This document shows, one piece after another, positions 1-11,689 of a stretch of DNA of 64,000 nucleotides. The stretch comes from Allodiplogaster sudhausi (taxonomy: Eukaryota; Nematoda; Chromadorea; Rhabditida; Diplogasteridae), in contig CALZFC010000026.1 in assembly GCA_945643635.1 (NCBI GenBank), positions 652,501-716,500 of the forward strand. The letters are read 5' to 3'. The notes beneath the pieces are model-generated. The model made no database searches. It saw only the letters and a list, made by a program, of their open reading frames with translations, and was not told the origin of the DNA. Within the stretch, counting starts at the first letter, position 1; each line of letters starts with the position of its first letter. A program made the translations under genes and the position numbers.

Positions 1-139
1 TCTGAACGCTTTGCCCTCGCCTCCGCGTTCTAACGCTTTCGTACCCAACGATTTCAAACCAACGATTTCAAATGGCCACATTCCTACGGTCCTAACCGTT
101 AGGGTCCAAACGAGCGATTCAAACCGTAGCCAGGAGCGT

Positions 140-350
140 TGATCTTAACGCTTTCTTTTCTTGTGTGTGGAGCCATCTTCATCTTCATTTCGTCTGCGCC
201 ATAGGCAAAACCCTCAGACGATAATTCCAAATATAGTAAAATGAGTTCAAAAAGACATTGGGCAAAATAATTCTATGTTAGAGAAAGACGGACAACAGCA
301 AAGAATGAAGACATAACGCAAAGAGATTAATTTCTAGCAATTGAAATTTT
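140..350 (+). pseudogene. Relic 3' exon of a type I membrane protein paralogue
   Basis: The stretch around 165-225 can be read as a degraded copy of the last exon of the gene at 7070-9845. It shares the end FVCAIGKTLRR plus stop, against FLVCAIIKTLRR plus stop in the intact copy, and the 3' flank that follows (to about 350) aligns with 9846-10030. The membrane segment is no longer cleanly hydrophobic. I infer an old duplicate whose upstream part lies outside the window or is lost. No other exons of it are visible here. Confidence 0.5.
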
Positions 351-1140
351 GGGAAACCTTTTTCCCGCCATCGCAGAAAGGACTTCCCATGGACGTGTGA
401 GCATATTATAGCGGAACTATCATCAGAAGAAATTGTTTCAGGTGAAGATCAGAGTTCCAGCAACAAAAAACCTATCAGCAACCCTTGTGCTGGCTTACTG
501 GTGGCGAATGAAATTTCAAGCGCGATTGCTTAAAGTCGACAAATATTTTTTTAATGTGAAAGAAAAATTGAGCAATCTTTCTGATAATGAGCTTGAATGA
601 TTTCCCGGACAAAATTACTCTCTCTCCGCCAGCCAAACAACGTCTCTCTTCGTTATTATTCTTCATCATGGTAATGAATATGACTAATCGGAGTTTTTCA
701 CGGGCATTTGCTTGTTCCCTTTTTTTAATACAGAAATGACGTTCACATAGCAATTGTAGTGCCACTTTGTGCTTTCGTCGTCGAGAATTTGGGTGACACG
801 AAGAAAGTCGAAATAACAATTCAACTCCTTTATCCTCCGAGCATTTCTTGAATTGCTCGGAGGACTGCCAGTGCATGGATCAAACAATGACAATATTTTG
901 TCAAACTGAACAATACTACGATCAATTGTCAATGAAGGATTTATCAGCACAGTTTTTAAGTCAGAGGTAGAAATCATTATTCATTGAACAGATTAAGCCG
1001 AATTAGTCAATTTATATAATGGTAGAAATAGTTTCTAGGAAGTGATTACAATCGATACTTTGATACAAACGACGACATCAAAAGACATCCATGGGAAGTC
1101 TTTTCTGCGATGGAGGGAAAAAAGGTTTCCCCAATATGAA
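345..1140. repeat. Inverted repeat arms, about 55 bp each
   Basis: Positions about 350-405 and 1088-1140 are near-complementary. Both contain the series GGGAAACCTTTTTCCC, CATCGCAGAAA and GACTTCCCATGGA, once on each strand. The roughly 680 bp between the arms show no convincing gene; reading frames on the minus strand there are short and lack motifs. It may be a small mobile element or an inverted local duplication. No target-site duplication was found. Confidence 0.5.
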
Positions 1141-1593
1141 ACGTTAGTTTACCTTCAAGCGCAAGAAACTGGAGTTGACGGATCAGCGGCAGGGGGCGAG
1201 TCGTTCTGGCAAATCTGTTATTTAGCAAGACAATTTTTAGTTTAATATTTCAATTTCAATTTCAATTTCTTTATCGCATTGACCGATGTGGGCAAAGTAT
1301 GTAGTAACATCATAATACTTGAGGAAATATAGTCTGGGCCAAGCAATATAAATTAGAAATTATTAAAAAGAAAAATAATAATACAAGAGAGAAAAAGATG
1401 ACAAAACAAATTGGGGGCATGAGATGTAACGATTAAAAGACATTTTGTTGTGTTACAACGTGGGTACAATATTTACGGAATAATGAAAGAGAATTCGAGG
1501 ATACATACTTTTCTTGTAAAGAGTTCCAGAGACGGACAACACGATAAGAGAGGCATGAACGCCTTGATCGGAGGGAGCGGAGAGGGGGAAGTC

Positions 1594-2440
1594 CTAGCTT
1601 ATAAGGATGACCACGAAGAGTGGAAGAGTATGCGTAAGTTTTCTAACGATCTTAAATGTAGTGACTAAATCCGTGACTCTCCTACGACATTCTAAGGGAA
1701 TTAAGCCAAGGGAAACCAAACGTTCGTTATAAGGCATTGGACGGCCTATGCGCTTAAAAATCGAGCGGGTATAACTGCGTTGAACTTTCTCAAGCGAGGT
1801 AATAGAAAATGAAGAGGAGGGGTTCCAAACTTCTGAACAAGAATCTAATATTGGCAGAACATACACTTTGTACAATCGACATAGAATATGAATATTGCGT
1901 GTCTTAAAGGAGCGAAGAATGTATGCCAACCTAGCTGACGCTTTCCTAACAATTCCCTGAATATGCTCGTTGGTTGAGAGATCGGAGTCATATGTTATTC
2001 CTAAGTCTTTGAAAGATGAAACAATGGGTAGGGCTACATTTCGGAGAGAGTACAAAAATTCGGGCTGAAGCCCAATTGGAAGGACGACTGTCTTATCAAG
2101 AGAGATGGTGAGACCCCATTTGCTAGACCATTTATTTACTGAGTTAAGAGCAGATTGGAGGAGGTTTGGGTTATTAAACGTATACAGCTTAACATCATCT
2201 GCATAAATGGTGTAGTGACAGCCTGAGGGAATGCAATCAACGATATCATTAATATAAATAAGGAAAAGCAGAGGCCCAAGACAGGTACCTTGATTTACGC
2301 CGTTTCTTATGGGGTACGTATGTGAAAATTCATTATCTATGACAACCGATTGTGATCTATTGGCTAGAAAAGAATCAAAAAATCGGAGAAGGCTACCAGA
2401 AATGCCTATTCGAGAAAATGCTGATATATAGCTAGCTAAA
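1594..2440 (-). mobile_element. Non-LTR retrotransposon fragment, reverse transcriptase (5'-truncated)
   Basis: One long minus-strand frame runs from about 2440 down to 1594 and reads as the palm and thumb of a LINE reverse transcriptase of jockey/CR1 type. Visible motifs in order: a FFDSFLANRSQ segment, NGVNQGTCLGPLLFLIYIND (the GVPQGS-like motif followed by LGPLLF), the catalytic YADDVKLY box near 2205, then the FKDLGITYDSDLS and HIQGIVRKASARL thumb motifs and a C-terminal RSYTRSIFKRI region. No endonuclease or 5' part is present, so it is a dead 5'-truncated copy. The frame is unusually intact for its length, which suggests a fairly young insertion. Confidence 0.85.
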
Positions 2441-2900
2441 CATTACATAAGAAAAAATAAAATGTGAAAAAATTAATATAAGATATCTCACGAATGCTCT
2501 CCGAAACGACTCAGCACGAGCTCGTCAGCATAGGAGCTGCTCGGCGACTCCCGCGTCACGTACTCGATTCGATTACGCTCCACGGTCTCGAAGGTCAACT
2601 GTGAAAATCAGTTGGATTGAGATGACAGATGACAATCGGCGGGAAGTCATGGCCATTAGAAGTCTCGAAGGTCAACTGTGAAAGACATCAACTTGGCCAA
2701 AATACTGCCAATTAAACGGATTTGTGTGATTTATTTAGAATACAAGTGGACGTACTTATTTTTGACAAAGAAAAACATTATAATAGTGTTAAAATACCGT
2801 TAGCATTGAAAGCACCATTTTCTTATGACAAAACAATAAAAGCATAATATCAGATTGCGGCAGGCGAAGAATCTTCCATATACCTCACATCTTGGATTCT
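2440..2900. other. Intergenic, no gene seen
   Basis: No supported reading frame. A short direct repeat of the phrase GTCTCGAAGGTCAACTGTGAAA occurs twice (near 2584 and 2663). Confidence 0.5.
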
Positions 2901-3044
2901 TCGACTATTCATTAATGCCTTGAATAACCGTTTTTGTGTTTTCGACCCGCTATGCATACTTTTTTGGAATATTCCAAACGAATATGCCAACTTGGTCAAA
3001 AAGTACGCGTACATTTGTGCGAAAATATGCATAACGGACCCTGG

Positions 3045-3405
3045 GAAATTGGGACGGCCCGGCCCGCGGGCCGGGCCGGCCCAAAAAACTTGGGCCGGCC
3101 CGCAGGCCCGTTTGGGCCCGATAAGCACACGATGTCGTCCAGTCAAGACGACTGATGGCACTTTTAAGTGCAAAACTTTCTTCATTTGTTTATTTTTCTC
3201 AATAAAAGTCTTTTTTCTATACATTAAAATGAATGTTCGTAGCACGAACATGAAAAATTCTGAATTTCAAAACACTTTGTAACTCTTTGAACTTTTTTCC
3301 CAGAATTTTTTTTTGAAAATCGGGCTCAATTGGGCCCACGGGCCGAGCCGGCCCAGACCTTGGGCCGCCGGGCCGGGCCGGCTTAAAATTTTTGGGCCAT
3401 TTCTC
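3045..3405. repeat. GGCC-rich low-complexity element, relic
   Basis: Two blocks of GGCCCGGCCCGC-type sequence (3052-3122 and 3330-3400) flank an AT-rich core. The right edge, read on the minus strand, starts TAGAGATGAGAAATGGCCC. The composition and split-block layout match the elements at 20096-20516 and 35840-36106, but I could not find a matching left terminus or target duplication here. It is probably an older, damaged member of the same family. Reading frames through it are artefacts of the repeat. Confidence 0.5.
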
Positions 3406-3449
3406 ATCTCTAATCAAAAGTGAAAAAAATTTTGACACCGCTACCAAAA

Positions 3450-5395
3450 AAGGAAATTATTTCTGTTGACTACTCATTGAAACAACAAATTCCTTTTTTT
3501 TTAAACAATTCCATCGTGTAATGTCCATACGTTTTATTTTAATCAGAAAAATGAATAATATTTAAAGTACATATTTTGTTTAGAAGGTGGCTCTTGCCGT
3601 GAGCCTGAATGACAAGGGCACGCAAGACCTTCTAATGACTCTGTCCCCTTTATAAAGATTTGTAAAAAGGACTAACTCGAGTAATAAAAGAGATTTATTA
3701 CAAGAATTAATAATACATTAAACCTTAATGACCGGTAGAGTAATGAGGTGCCCAACTAGCAATCAGGCTTGCTAGGTCAATGTTGTATCGATTGGTAGAT
3801 GAGAGAGAGAGTTGAGATAGAGAGAGAAAAACTATGAGATGGCTCACTGGCCAATCACGTATCGATTGATGAGAGAGAAGTGAGAGAGATGTGTGTATGG
3901 AGTGAGAAGTGAGAGAGAAGCTAAATGATGATCTAACTGAGGTGTGGAAAGGAAGGAGGAACAAATCAACAAATTAAAAGTTACGACCTTATTCTGGAGA
4001 AATATAAAAACTTGAAGAGCATAGGAAGAGAAGCTTCTGTCGTGAAGCTTAGAAAGGGAGGAAGAGAGAGGAGGTGGAGACGGACCACCACGGAGGCGCC
4101 AAACCGTTAAAGCACGGTTGAAGCCGTCAGAAGGGCGGGATGGCCTTACACGCAAGCATGACAACGACGCCGAGGAGAAAGAGAAGGAGAAGGAGCAAGA
4201 GAGTGAGAGATAGAAAGGATGAGGAAACAAGGCATATGACAAAATATGACGAAATAGTTATGATAACACATATTACATCAAGATATGCTCAACCGGCTCA
4301 AAGGCCGGCAACCGCATTAAACATGGCCAGAGGCCCATATCAATACAAGTAAGAGTTACAATAACTCATATAAACATAACATGGCAATAACAAGTAATAA
4401 ATAAGTGGAGAGAGTGAAGAAAAGGCCCTGCCGGCCCGGACGAGGAAGGACGCTAACAATGACCTGGCAGGGACGGGAGAGGCCTAGCATGCACGTATGC
4501 GAGGGAGAGCCCGCCCAACGCGTGACCGCAACGCGCGGAGCATCAAAAGGGAGGTAAAATTAACAATGAGTGCGCACACGAGCTAGGCATAAAATGGAGT
4601 CATTTCCGTGAATCGGAAACATATTTCTTTATAATCTATTTCAGCACAGCCACCACAACGCCTTCGAGCATTTCCACGACCACGTCAGTGTCTTGTATTT
4701 CTTTCAGTCATTTTCCCTCAGTTAGTTGTATTCACGATAAAAATAAGGGTACATTGCAGTTTTTTTTTCGTCTATCGCTCTTGCTCGAAATTTACAAAAA
4801 TACAAATCATTAAAAAAATACATATCGCTTTGTACAGTCAAAATAATACAAAAGAGATGCTAATGAAAACGCAACTTTATCTATGAAGATTCACTATTTA
4901 TGGTTTTTAGCTCGTCCTTTCGGCAAGAAGAAGCGCTGCCTCATCTGAAGCCGATCTACACGTTTCCCGTATGCGAAATTGCATAAATTGTGGTTGATGA
5001 CAATGATGTTATTCTAGAATAATAATAGTAGAAAATTTAAGTTCTGTAATAAAAATTGGATTTCCACCATACTAAAGGATAAATCCCTCTTCAGTTTTTC
5101 TGGGTCGGTGTGGCCTTCTTCACAGTCTCCGTTCTGATTTCTCTGGCAGTCATTGCTCTTCAGTGCTTGGAAATTGATTCTGTCCTAACTTTCTGAATGA
5201 ATAAAGCTTGTTGTTTTGTATGATTTTGAACAAAGACAAACACTGATTTGGATATCGAAGACAATATATTGCTTACCATTAGGGCTGAATTTAAATGGTT
5301 ACTTGTATTCTCGCTAGCTTGCCGAACCGTTGAGCTTTATCTTCAAGTTCTCTCTTAAGCTATGCCAGGTTCCCTCCAAATGGAATAGTTTTGCC
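3450..5395. other. Intergenic, purine-rich and AT-rich, no gene seen
   Basis: Contains GA-rich runs at about 3800-3950 and 4060-4230. A short imperfect palindrome lies at about 3583-3635 (AGAAGGTGGCTCTTGCC against GGCACGCAAGACCTTCT). The block 4260-4560 looks repeat-like but no termini could be defined. Confidence 0.4.
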
Positions 5396-5399
5396 AATC

Positions 5400-6360
5400 A
5401 GTAATGTCCCCTCGTCCTATCACAATTGCACCAGCTGTTAGTAAAGTCATCGAAAGATGCCTGAAACGGAAGATCATACAGCATTGTGAGCGCTTTAACC
5501 TTATTCCTGCATGTCAGCATGGATTCACTAAGGGAAAATCTGTTATAATCAACCTGCTCGAATGTTCTAAATTTTAGAAACGTGAAATTTGATCTAAAAG
5601 ATCGGTGGATGTCCTTTATTATGATTTTGTTATAATTTGGTAAGGCATTTGACAAAGTGTCCAGCCCTAAATTGCTTTCTAGACTTGAATGCATGGGCTT
5701 TAAAGGAAAGTGCCTACGCTGGTTTGAGTCGTTTCTCACTCACCGCTCATTCAGAGTAAAAGTTAACAACACGTTGTCTTCTGGGTGCCCTGCTAACTCT
5801 GGTGTTCTGCAGGGTTGTGTATTGTCTCCTCTGCTATTCAATCTTTATACAGTCGATCAGCCCGAGGCTATCTCCCACTTGCCTCTGGTTAAATTATCAC
5901 TTTTTGCCGATGACATGAAACTTTTTGCCTCCTTTGACTCCTCCTCCCAAAGTGTTCCTCACTTTCATCTCTCACAAGCAACAGTGGCCATCCAAAATTA
6001 CTGCAAAAACATGCAGTTGAGAATCGCACATAAAAAGTGCGTTGTTTTGCACCTAGGCAAAAAGAATCCCCGCTTACCCCACTTTTTCTTTCACGCATTC
6101 CCGTCTCTCTCTCTCTCTCTCTGTCTTTTCTTCCATCTCCGCTGTCTTTGTCTCGCACCATCCCAGACATATCGATAGCTTTCACTGTCGCCAGTGTAGC
6201 AGTGAGAGACCTAGGTGTCTTAGTAGACTCTGACCTTAGCTTCAAGGAGCATATATCAGTACTTGTTTCTGGCTCTACGTCTCGTTTATGCTCTCTTTAG
6301 AATACTTAAGTCAAAAACTACTGCCCTACCGGTATGTTCCCTCACCAGCTTGTACCGTCT
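5400..6360 (+). mobile_element. Second non-LTR reverse transcriptase fragment, decayed
   Basis: Fragments of a reverse transcriptase occur in order but in different frames. First comes a finger region near 5406-5574 (VSKVIERCLKRKI, then ACQHGFTKGKS). Then FDKVSSPKLLSRLECMGFKG near 5650, the LQGCVLSPLLFNLYT motif near 5810, the FADDMKLFASFD catalytic box near 5905, and VRDLGVLVDSDLSFKEHIS near 6205. A stop and frameshift near 5575-5640 and a CT-rich insertion at about 6085-6165 break the frame. It is a dead element, likely of the same broad type as the copy at 1594-2440 but on the opposite strand. Confidence 0.85.
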
Positions 6361-7065
6361 CTGGCCAAGACGAGGCCGGGCAGTGGCGCCCCCGGCTCGG
6401 TGCGACCCGTGTTTGTCGATCCCACACCCCCCTCCCCTTCCCCTTACTCTTATCTACTTTTTACTATTTTTGCAATTGAACAACTATATGATTTTCAATT
6501 TAATGTTATCACATTGGAATACCTTATTTCATGTATGATAAATAAATAAACAGTCATCTCATGTCAGAGGACAATTACTTTGGCCTAAAAATTTGCCACA
6601 TCATCAACGAAATTTCACTACTGCCGCGGAGAATCACGGGCATACTTGAGGATGTTTTCAATCATAAAATGATGTCTAGAAATCCGGGGATGTCTGGGAA
6701 CCATATTAAATCATTATAACGGGAGAAAGCATGAAATTTGTTAAAAACAACAACACAATGAATATAAATAAGAAATATATGTACATATTTTTCATATTTA
6801 TTAGAACATTATAAATATACATATTCGGACCATGAAAATCGGATTACCTTGATCACGGTCTAATCAGAATGGAGTTCAACATTTGAAACAAGAATGAAGG
6901 AATTTGCACTCTTTTGCATACAAAATGAAGCTTACATTCTCCATAACTACTGCCGCGGAGCTTCACTTTCTTCCGGGGATGTCACTTCGCTCAAATATCC
7001 ACCCGGTGTTTGGTTGGCTCCCCAGAGTCTCTCTTCTACTTCGCTCTCTGTGTCGCCGTCGCTTG
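6360..7065. other. Intergenic, presumed promoter side of the 7070 gene
   Basis: AT-rich, no supported gene. Contains the 3' flank of the retroelement fragment and the upstream region of the gene that starts at 7070. Confidence 0.4.
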
Positions 7066-7069
7066 TCCA

Positions 7070-9845
7070 ATGTTGCTGATCAAGGCCTGCCCCATTTTAC
7101 TGGCATGCGTCTGTGTGGCAATTGAATCGATGAAGGTAATGAAGAATTGACTTTCGAACAATAAAGAAATAATGTATACCGTATTTTCTGTATTAGTACC
7201 CCCCCCTTTATTAGAACCCCCCCCCCCCTCTAATAGTACCCCCCTCTGAAAATACCATTGAAAAATAGAACCCCTCCCTCTAGTAGAACCCCCCCCCCTC
7301 CAATAGAACCCCCCCCTAACAGTCTAATACCTCATCTCTAGACGTATTTCTAACGGATCCTGGAGGCATGGGGTGCTCTTTCCACTGAACTGATGCCAAA
7401 TTCATGAAAAATCTGTGGTAAATCGGATATTCCAACGATGATTCCATTGAATTCTGGCTAAGATTCTACTTTTTTTGGGAATAGAATGTTGTGATTAAAC
7501 TTTTAGTGTCTCACATTGAAAAATAGTACCCTTCCCTCTAATAGAACCCCTCCCTCTAATAGTGCCCCCCTCTCGCAAGGGTACTGTAAAATAGAACCCC
7601 CGGGGGTACTAATAGAGAAAATACGGTGTATTACATAAGCAAAATATTAGTTGTTGAATTGATTAATAAAGTCGTTAAAAAATTTTTATTTTACCTTTAT
7701 TTTTCTTCAATATTCGGCTCAATTCAGAGAAATTGCTACGACTGGAACAGCGGCAAAGTGGTCGACATATATTGCAGCCCTGAATATGTTTTCACATACT
7801 GTTATCACACATTTGATCGTGCACTGAATGACCATATGAGCTGTGGCTCTCACCTAAAGCCAACCAGACTTTGCAATTTAAGTCAGAATTGATTGTTTAT
7901 ATATGTACATATAATATAGGTTATTATAAGGAATATGTTTTTTTTTAATGTTTTAGCATGTTTGAAAGATAACTATAATGGGCAGGCCCATTGAAGCACA
8001 CATTGACCTTTCATTCCATGGTGTAGTGTCTCATTGTTGATTAGTATATGGTTTGTCTGTATACAACTATTTTAGCGTGGAGCAACGGCAAATTCAAGCA
8101 GATTATCTGTAAAGTCGGCGAAGGCAATGATGCGCGCCTGGACTTGTCCGCGATCCCGAACAAAATCGATCGGATCGAGCACTTCATTGGCAAAGAATAT
8201 AATGGCAGGAAGGAAGGCAGCGAAAGTATTCACATCGATAAGGTAATCTGTTCAGATTTCTTTAGGGTGGGCGTTATTTTTATCTGTGAATAGCGAATTA
8301 AATTCAAAAAATATCAGAAGATTTAATAAATAAATGTGGCGTCAGAGACTGACGCTACTTGGGTTTCAATCTGAGCATTGGTCCTGGTGCATTACACATA
8401 CATACATACAAATGTATGTCGCCTTTGTTTCTCGAATAGGAAGAGAAATACACGATATTTTTACTATGCGATGAATAGATCACTTCTGAGCCTCTGGAAA
8501 GCAAATAGGAAAACAAGGGTAAATCATGTAATTAATACTTTGAAGAGACAACAAAAGAAACTTATTGTTTATTTCGAAATACATATGTATGTAGATTGTG
8601 GCAGCCCTTCATACGATACTTCCAAACACAACAACGACAACTACAACAACGACATCCACTCCTCAAACGACCACAACATCCACTCTACCAACGATAAAAA
8701 GGTTTACGTTAAATTATTTACAAGCATTCGTATTCAAGAATGCAGAATTTATGACATTGTCCATTATAATACGACCAGTAACCTAAACTGCTTGCATCTC
8801 TCGTGAATAGAAGGAAGCAAGTGTGTCTGAATACCTATTGTTAGGATTATTTTTTTTTAACTCGGTGAGACGATGATTGAATGGCAAAATAAATCTGACT
8901 CTACAGTTTACCGTCATTGATGACTTCGGGTACCACAGTATTCAGCACTTCGAGTTCGACTTCTGTTACTTCTAAGAAGTTAGTTAGAAAACGTAGGAAA
9001 ATACTAGCTTACTTTTCGGTGAACATTCACGCCTTGGGCATTGTAACGAAGAAACGTCTGATTTTGACTCTGACATAACTTATAGATTTTGTGGAAAAAA
9101 AAGAGTTTTTCTCCAATCTGCGCCTGTTCCATAGCAGTACTGTTATTCAAGTTTGCAGAAAATAGTTTTTCATTACTTTAGAGAAGATTAACACAATGGA
9201 GTTTGTTGAGCAGATACATTCAAATTCTCCATTTAGGAATACATCGCCTTCAACAAGCACCGAATGGTCTACATCTGGTGTGTTAATACCCTCTATTTGC
9301 AAATCATTCAGTAATTCATGTTATGGATGTAAGAAATGTGTCAATACTATGAGACGAGAACATCTTGAATAGGAAATAGAAGTTTTAGAAGCCACTCAAG
9401 TTAAATCACACCACAAAACGGCGAACCACTGTTATATAGTTTAATAAATATTTTTAGAGTAGCGAATTTTGTTTGAAAATTGGTGAAGTCGAAATGGTTA
9501 AGTGATTAAGGTTTTTTTTAGGTCCTGGTCAGTCAAAGTCTACGTCGACCTCTGAGATTCATCTGGTTAGACTGCGTCTTAAATAGTCGTCGGACATCTG
9601 ATATTTACCAAATTTAAGAACGCGTATTTATTACAACCTTCTCGTACAATATGAAATGCTACTATTGTTTACACGCTTTCTCTCGAATGGTTTATTTTTT
9701 TATTTTTTCGACAACTAGTTAAATGATCGTCCGATTCTCAACACGTCTTCAGGCAATCTGGATCGCTGGATCCATCTTCGCCCTCTTTTCCTTGTCTGTG
9801 TTCGTCTTTCTGGTCTGCGCAATCATCAAAACCCTCAGACGATAA
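7070..9845 (+). CDS. Putative type I membrane protein: Cys-rich ectodomain, Ser/Thr stalk, one TM
   Basis: I do not recognise the family. Seven exons splice in phase to about 233 aa: 7070-7135, 7728-7881, 8076-8242, 8595-8701, 8907-8978, 9237-9279 and 9753-9845. Exon 1 encodes a signal peptide (MLLIKACPILLACVCVAI). Exons 2-3 encode a compact domain with six cysteines and several aromatic residues, vaguely like Ly6 or nematode ET modules. Exons 4-6 are Thr/Ser-rich (a run of eight Thr near 8625), as in an O-glycosylated stalk. The last exon is a membrane segment (GSIFALFSLSVFVFLVCAII) with a four-residue basic tail, KTLRR. An alternative ending uses a donor at 9282 and a Cys-rich exon at 9312-9372. 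Intron 1 carries an inverted-repeat element. A relic paralogue lies at the left edge of the window. The gene structure is well supported by phase; the function is unknown. Confidence 0.6.
7177..7628. mobile_element. TA-flanked inverted-repeat element filled with C-rich tandem units
   Basis: The ends are inverted repeats of about 27 bp: ACCGTATTTTCT, one mismatch, TATTAGTACCCCC on the left, with its complement on the right. TA dinucleotides flank both sides (7175-7176 and 7629-7630), as expected for Tc1/mariner or pogo insertion. The interior consists largely of degenerate units of the form CTAATAGAACCCCCCC, plus about 170 bp of unique sequence (7320-7510). No transposase is present, so it is a non-autonomous element. 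It lies inside intron 1 of the membrane protein gene. Confidence 0.75.
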
Positions 9846-9849
9846 TGCC

Positions 9850-10455
9850 CAATACAGTAAAATGGGTTCAGACGCTATTACACTACATATGTATGCATAT
9901 AACCACAAACCGAGAAAAGAGATTTATAAACTGATCTGCTAGGTTAGAGAAAGAGGGGAAACAACAAAGAAGAGCGATAGTAACTAATAGATAAAATTCT
10001 AGAAAAAAGTGGAATTGAGTTCTCTAAATATACCTCTTCAACTTACATTACATCAGTACATGAATCAACGAGAAATAGCCGAACTGAGATTCAAACAATG
10101 GAAAACGAGAGACGTGAGGTATTCTAGCATATATTTACCATGGTAATCTTGGCAAGAATTGATTGACAGTAGTTGTTTTGCGAAAAAAAAAACAGATTCT
10201 GATCATACTTCCAATATCCGCTGACTAACGCTGGCCACTTGGGAATGAAGCGAAGGCGTTGTCCGAAGGGAGCAGCTGAAATGCACCAAGACGTGTCCTG
10301 TTGAACTAGAATTTGAAGGTGTGCCCTTAAGAAATCAACTCTTCAACATGTCCACTAAATATTTATACAATAAATAGATGTAAATAAATAAACAAAACGA
10401 TCAATTGTTTTATCAATTTCTAACGGTTTGAAATACTGATGTCGTCAGGCCTGTA
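9850..10455. other. 3' flank of membrane protein gene and intergenic
   Basis: The part to about 10030 resembles 225-350 at the left edge of the window (shared duplicate flank). No further gene is seen before the convergent minus-strand gene. Confidence 0.4.
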
Positions 10456-10519
10456 TTTTTATAGTTCTGCTGTGGAGAGCGAACAACTCGGCTTCGTGCT
10501 CTCTGAAAGAGAAAAAAAA

Positions 10520-11680
10520 CTATCGTGGAAAAGAAGAATATGAAGATAATGAAAGACGCACGCTCTTGCATTTCCTGCGCCGTTCGCTGACGTGTTCAGC
10601 TCTGACGGGAAAGTTAGCAGCGTTGTACACTCCGTCCACCGGACGGCCGGCAACGTCGGTCGTGGCGCCCGCGATGTCGTGAGGGATGCCGACCACTTCG
10701 CCTGCGACTTTACGACCGGAATCGTGTGACCCATGGTCAGCTTCTTGCGCTGCACTTCTTACAGACCCGAATGTTTCCTGGGCATCCCGTCCAGAGTTGT
10801 AGGATCCACTTGCTAGATCACCAGCTCCGTCTACCACATTTCAGCAGCATCAGCAACGTTTCCAGCAGCATCCTGGCCAGCGTCGTAGGCTCCACTTGAT
10901 AGATCACCAGCTCCGTCTACCATATTTCCAGCTGCATTCCGAATCCCTTCTGCGACATTTCCAGCAGCATTGGCAACGTTTCCTGCAGCATCCCGGCCAG
11001 CGTTGTAGGCTCCACTTGCTAGACTACTAGCTCCCTCTACCACACTTCCAGCTGCATCCCGTCCAGCGTTATAAGCTCGACTTGCTAAGTCACCAGCACC
11101 GTCAAATGCATTTCCAGCTGCATCCTTGACAACTTCAGCAGCATCGCTTGCCGTATCTGCTACGGTCTCGACTGCGCCTTCAACTGCACCCTTCAAACCA
11201 CTGGGTGCGCTCTCAATTCCATCGCCATGATCCTACAATGCTTTGTAAAATTTTACGGAGAAAGTAGCTGTACTACTGACACAATGACATGCAATTATGT
11301 CATGCCACATTGGCTATATTCTTCATATCGTTGAATATTACCTTTCTATAAGCTTACATAAAAGCGAGGCATGCACTTGGGTGAGTTGCATTGTGTGTAG
11401 GTGTTGTAAATGTATAAAAAATTACAGCTGCTAGCATTGCTAGAAAATTAGATTGACTATGAAAAACATATATTTGAACGAAACTCAATGAGTGTCTTCT
11501 TACTTTGACTGCGTTGTCCAGGAACGAGAGCTTGGCTGTAACATGGCGTTTTACCGCTCGCCGATTTGTTGGATGTGCAGCGCAGCTTCCAAGAAGTACG
11601 ATGACGGCAAGAAGCACATGGAAAATTAGAAACCTTTTCAGATACACGAGGATATCTTGGCGGGAATCCAAAAGCAACAT
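10520..11680 (-). CDS. Secreted LEA-like Ala/Gly/Asp repeat protein, with a frameshift
   Basis: Exon 1 (11504-11680) encodes a hydrophobic leader (FLIFHVLLAVIVLLGSCAA) and a basic segment NRRAVKRH. A phase-0 intron leads to exon 2 (right end 11232). Exon 2 encodes repeats built on phrases such as DGAGDLASRAYNAGRDAAG and NVAEGIRNAAGNMVD, with a rough 11-residue period. This is the amphipathic pattern of group 3 LEA-like desiccation proteins, although a secreted form is unusual. Near 10841 one G is missing relative to the sister repeats, giving an immediate stop; the repeat frame resumes one base off and continues to a stop at 10520. This could be an assembly indel or a real truncation to about 190 aa. 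The last part becomes Cys/Arg-rich and lacks repeats. LEA assignment is by composition only. Confidence 0.6.
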
Positions 11681-11689
11681 ACTTTTGTG

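Noticed and set aside
4140..4352. Arg/Lys-rich open frame
   Set aside because: Translation of a GA-rich run with no homology or splice context.
7190..7620. CRISPR-like or telomere-like array
   Set aside because: C-rich units are degenerate, very short and bounded by inverted termini with TA flanks, which fits a transposable element. The genome is eukaryotic, so CRISPR is not expected.
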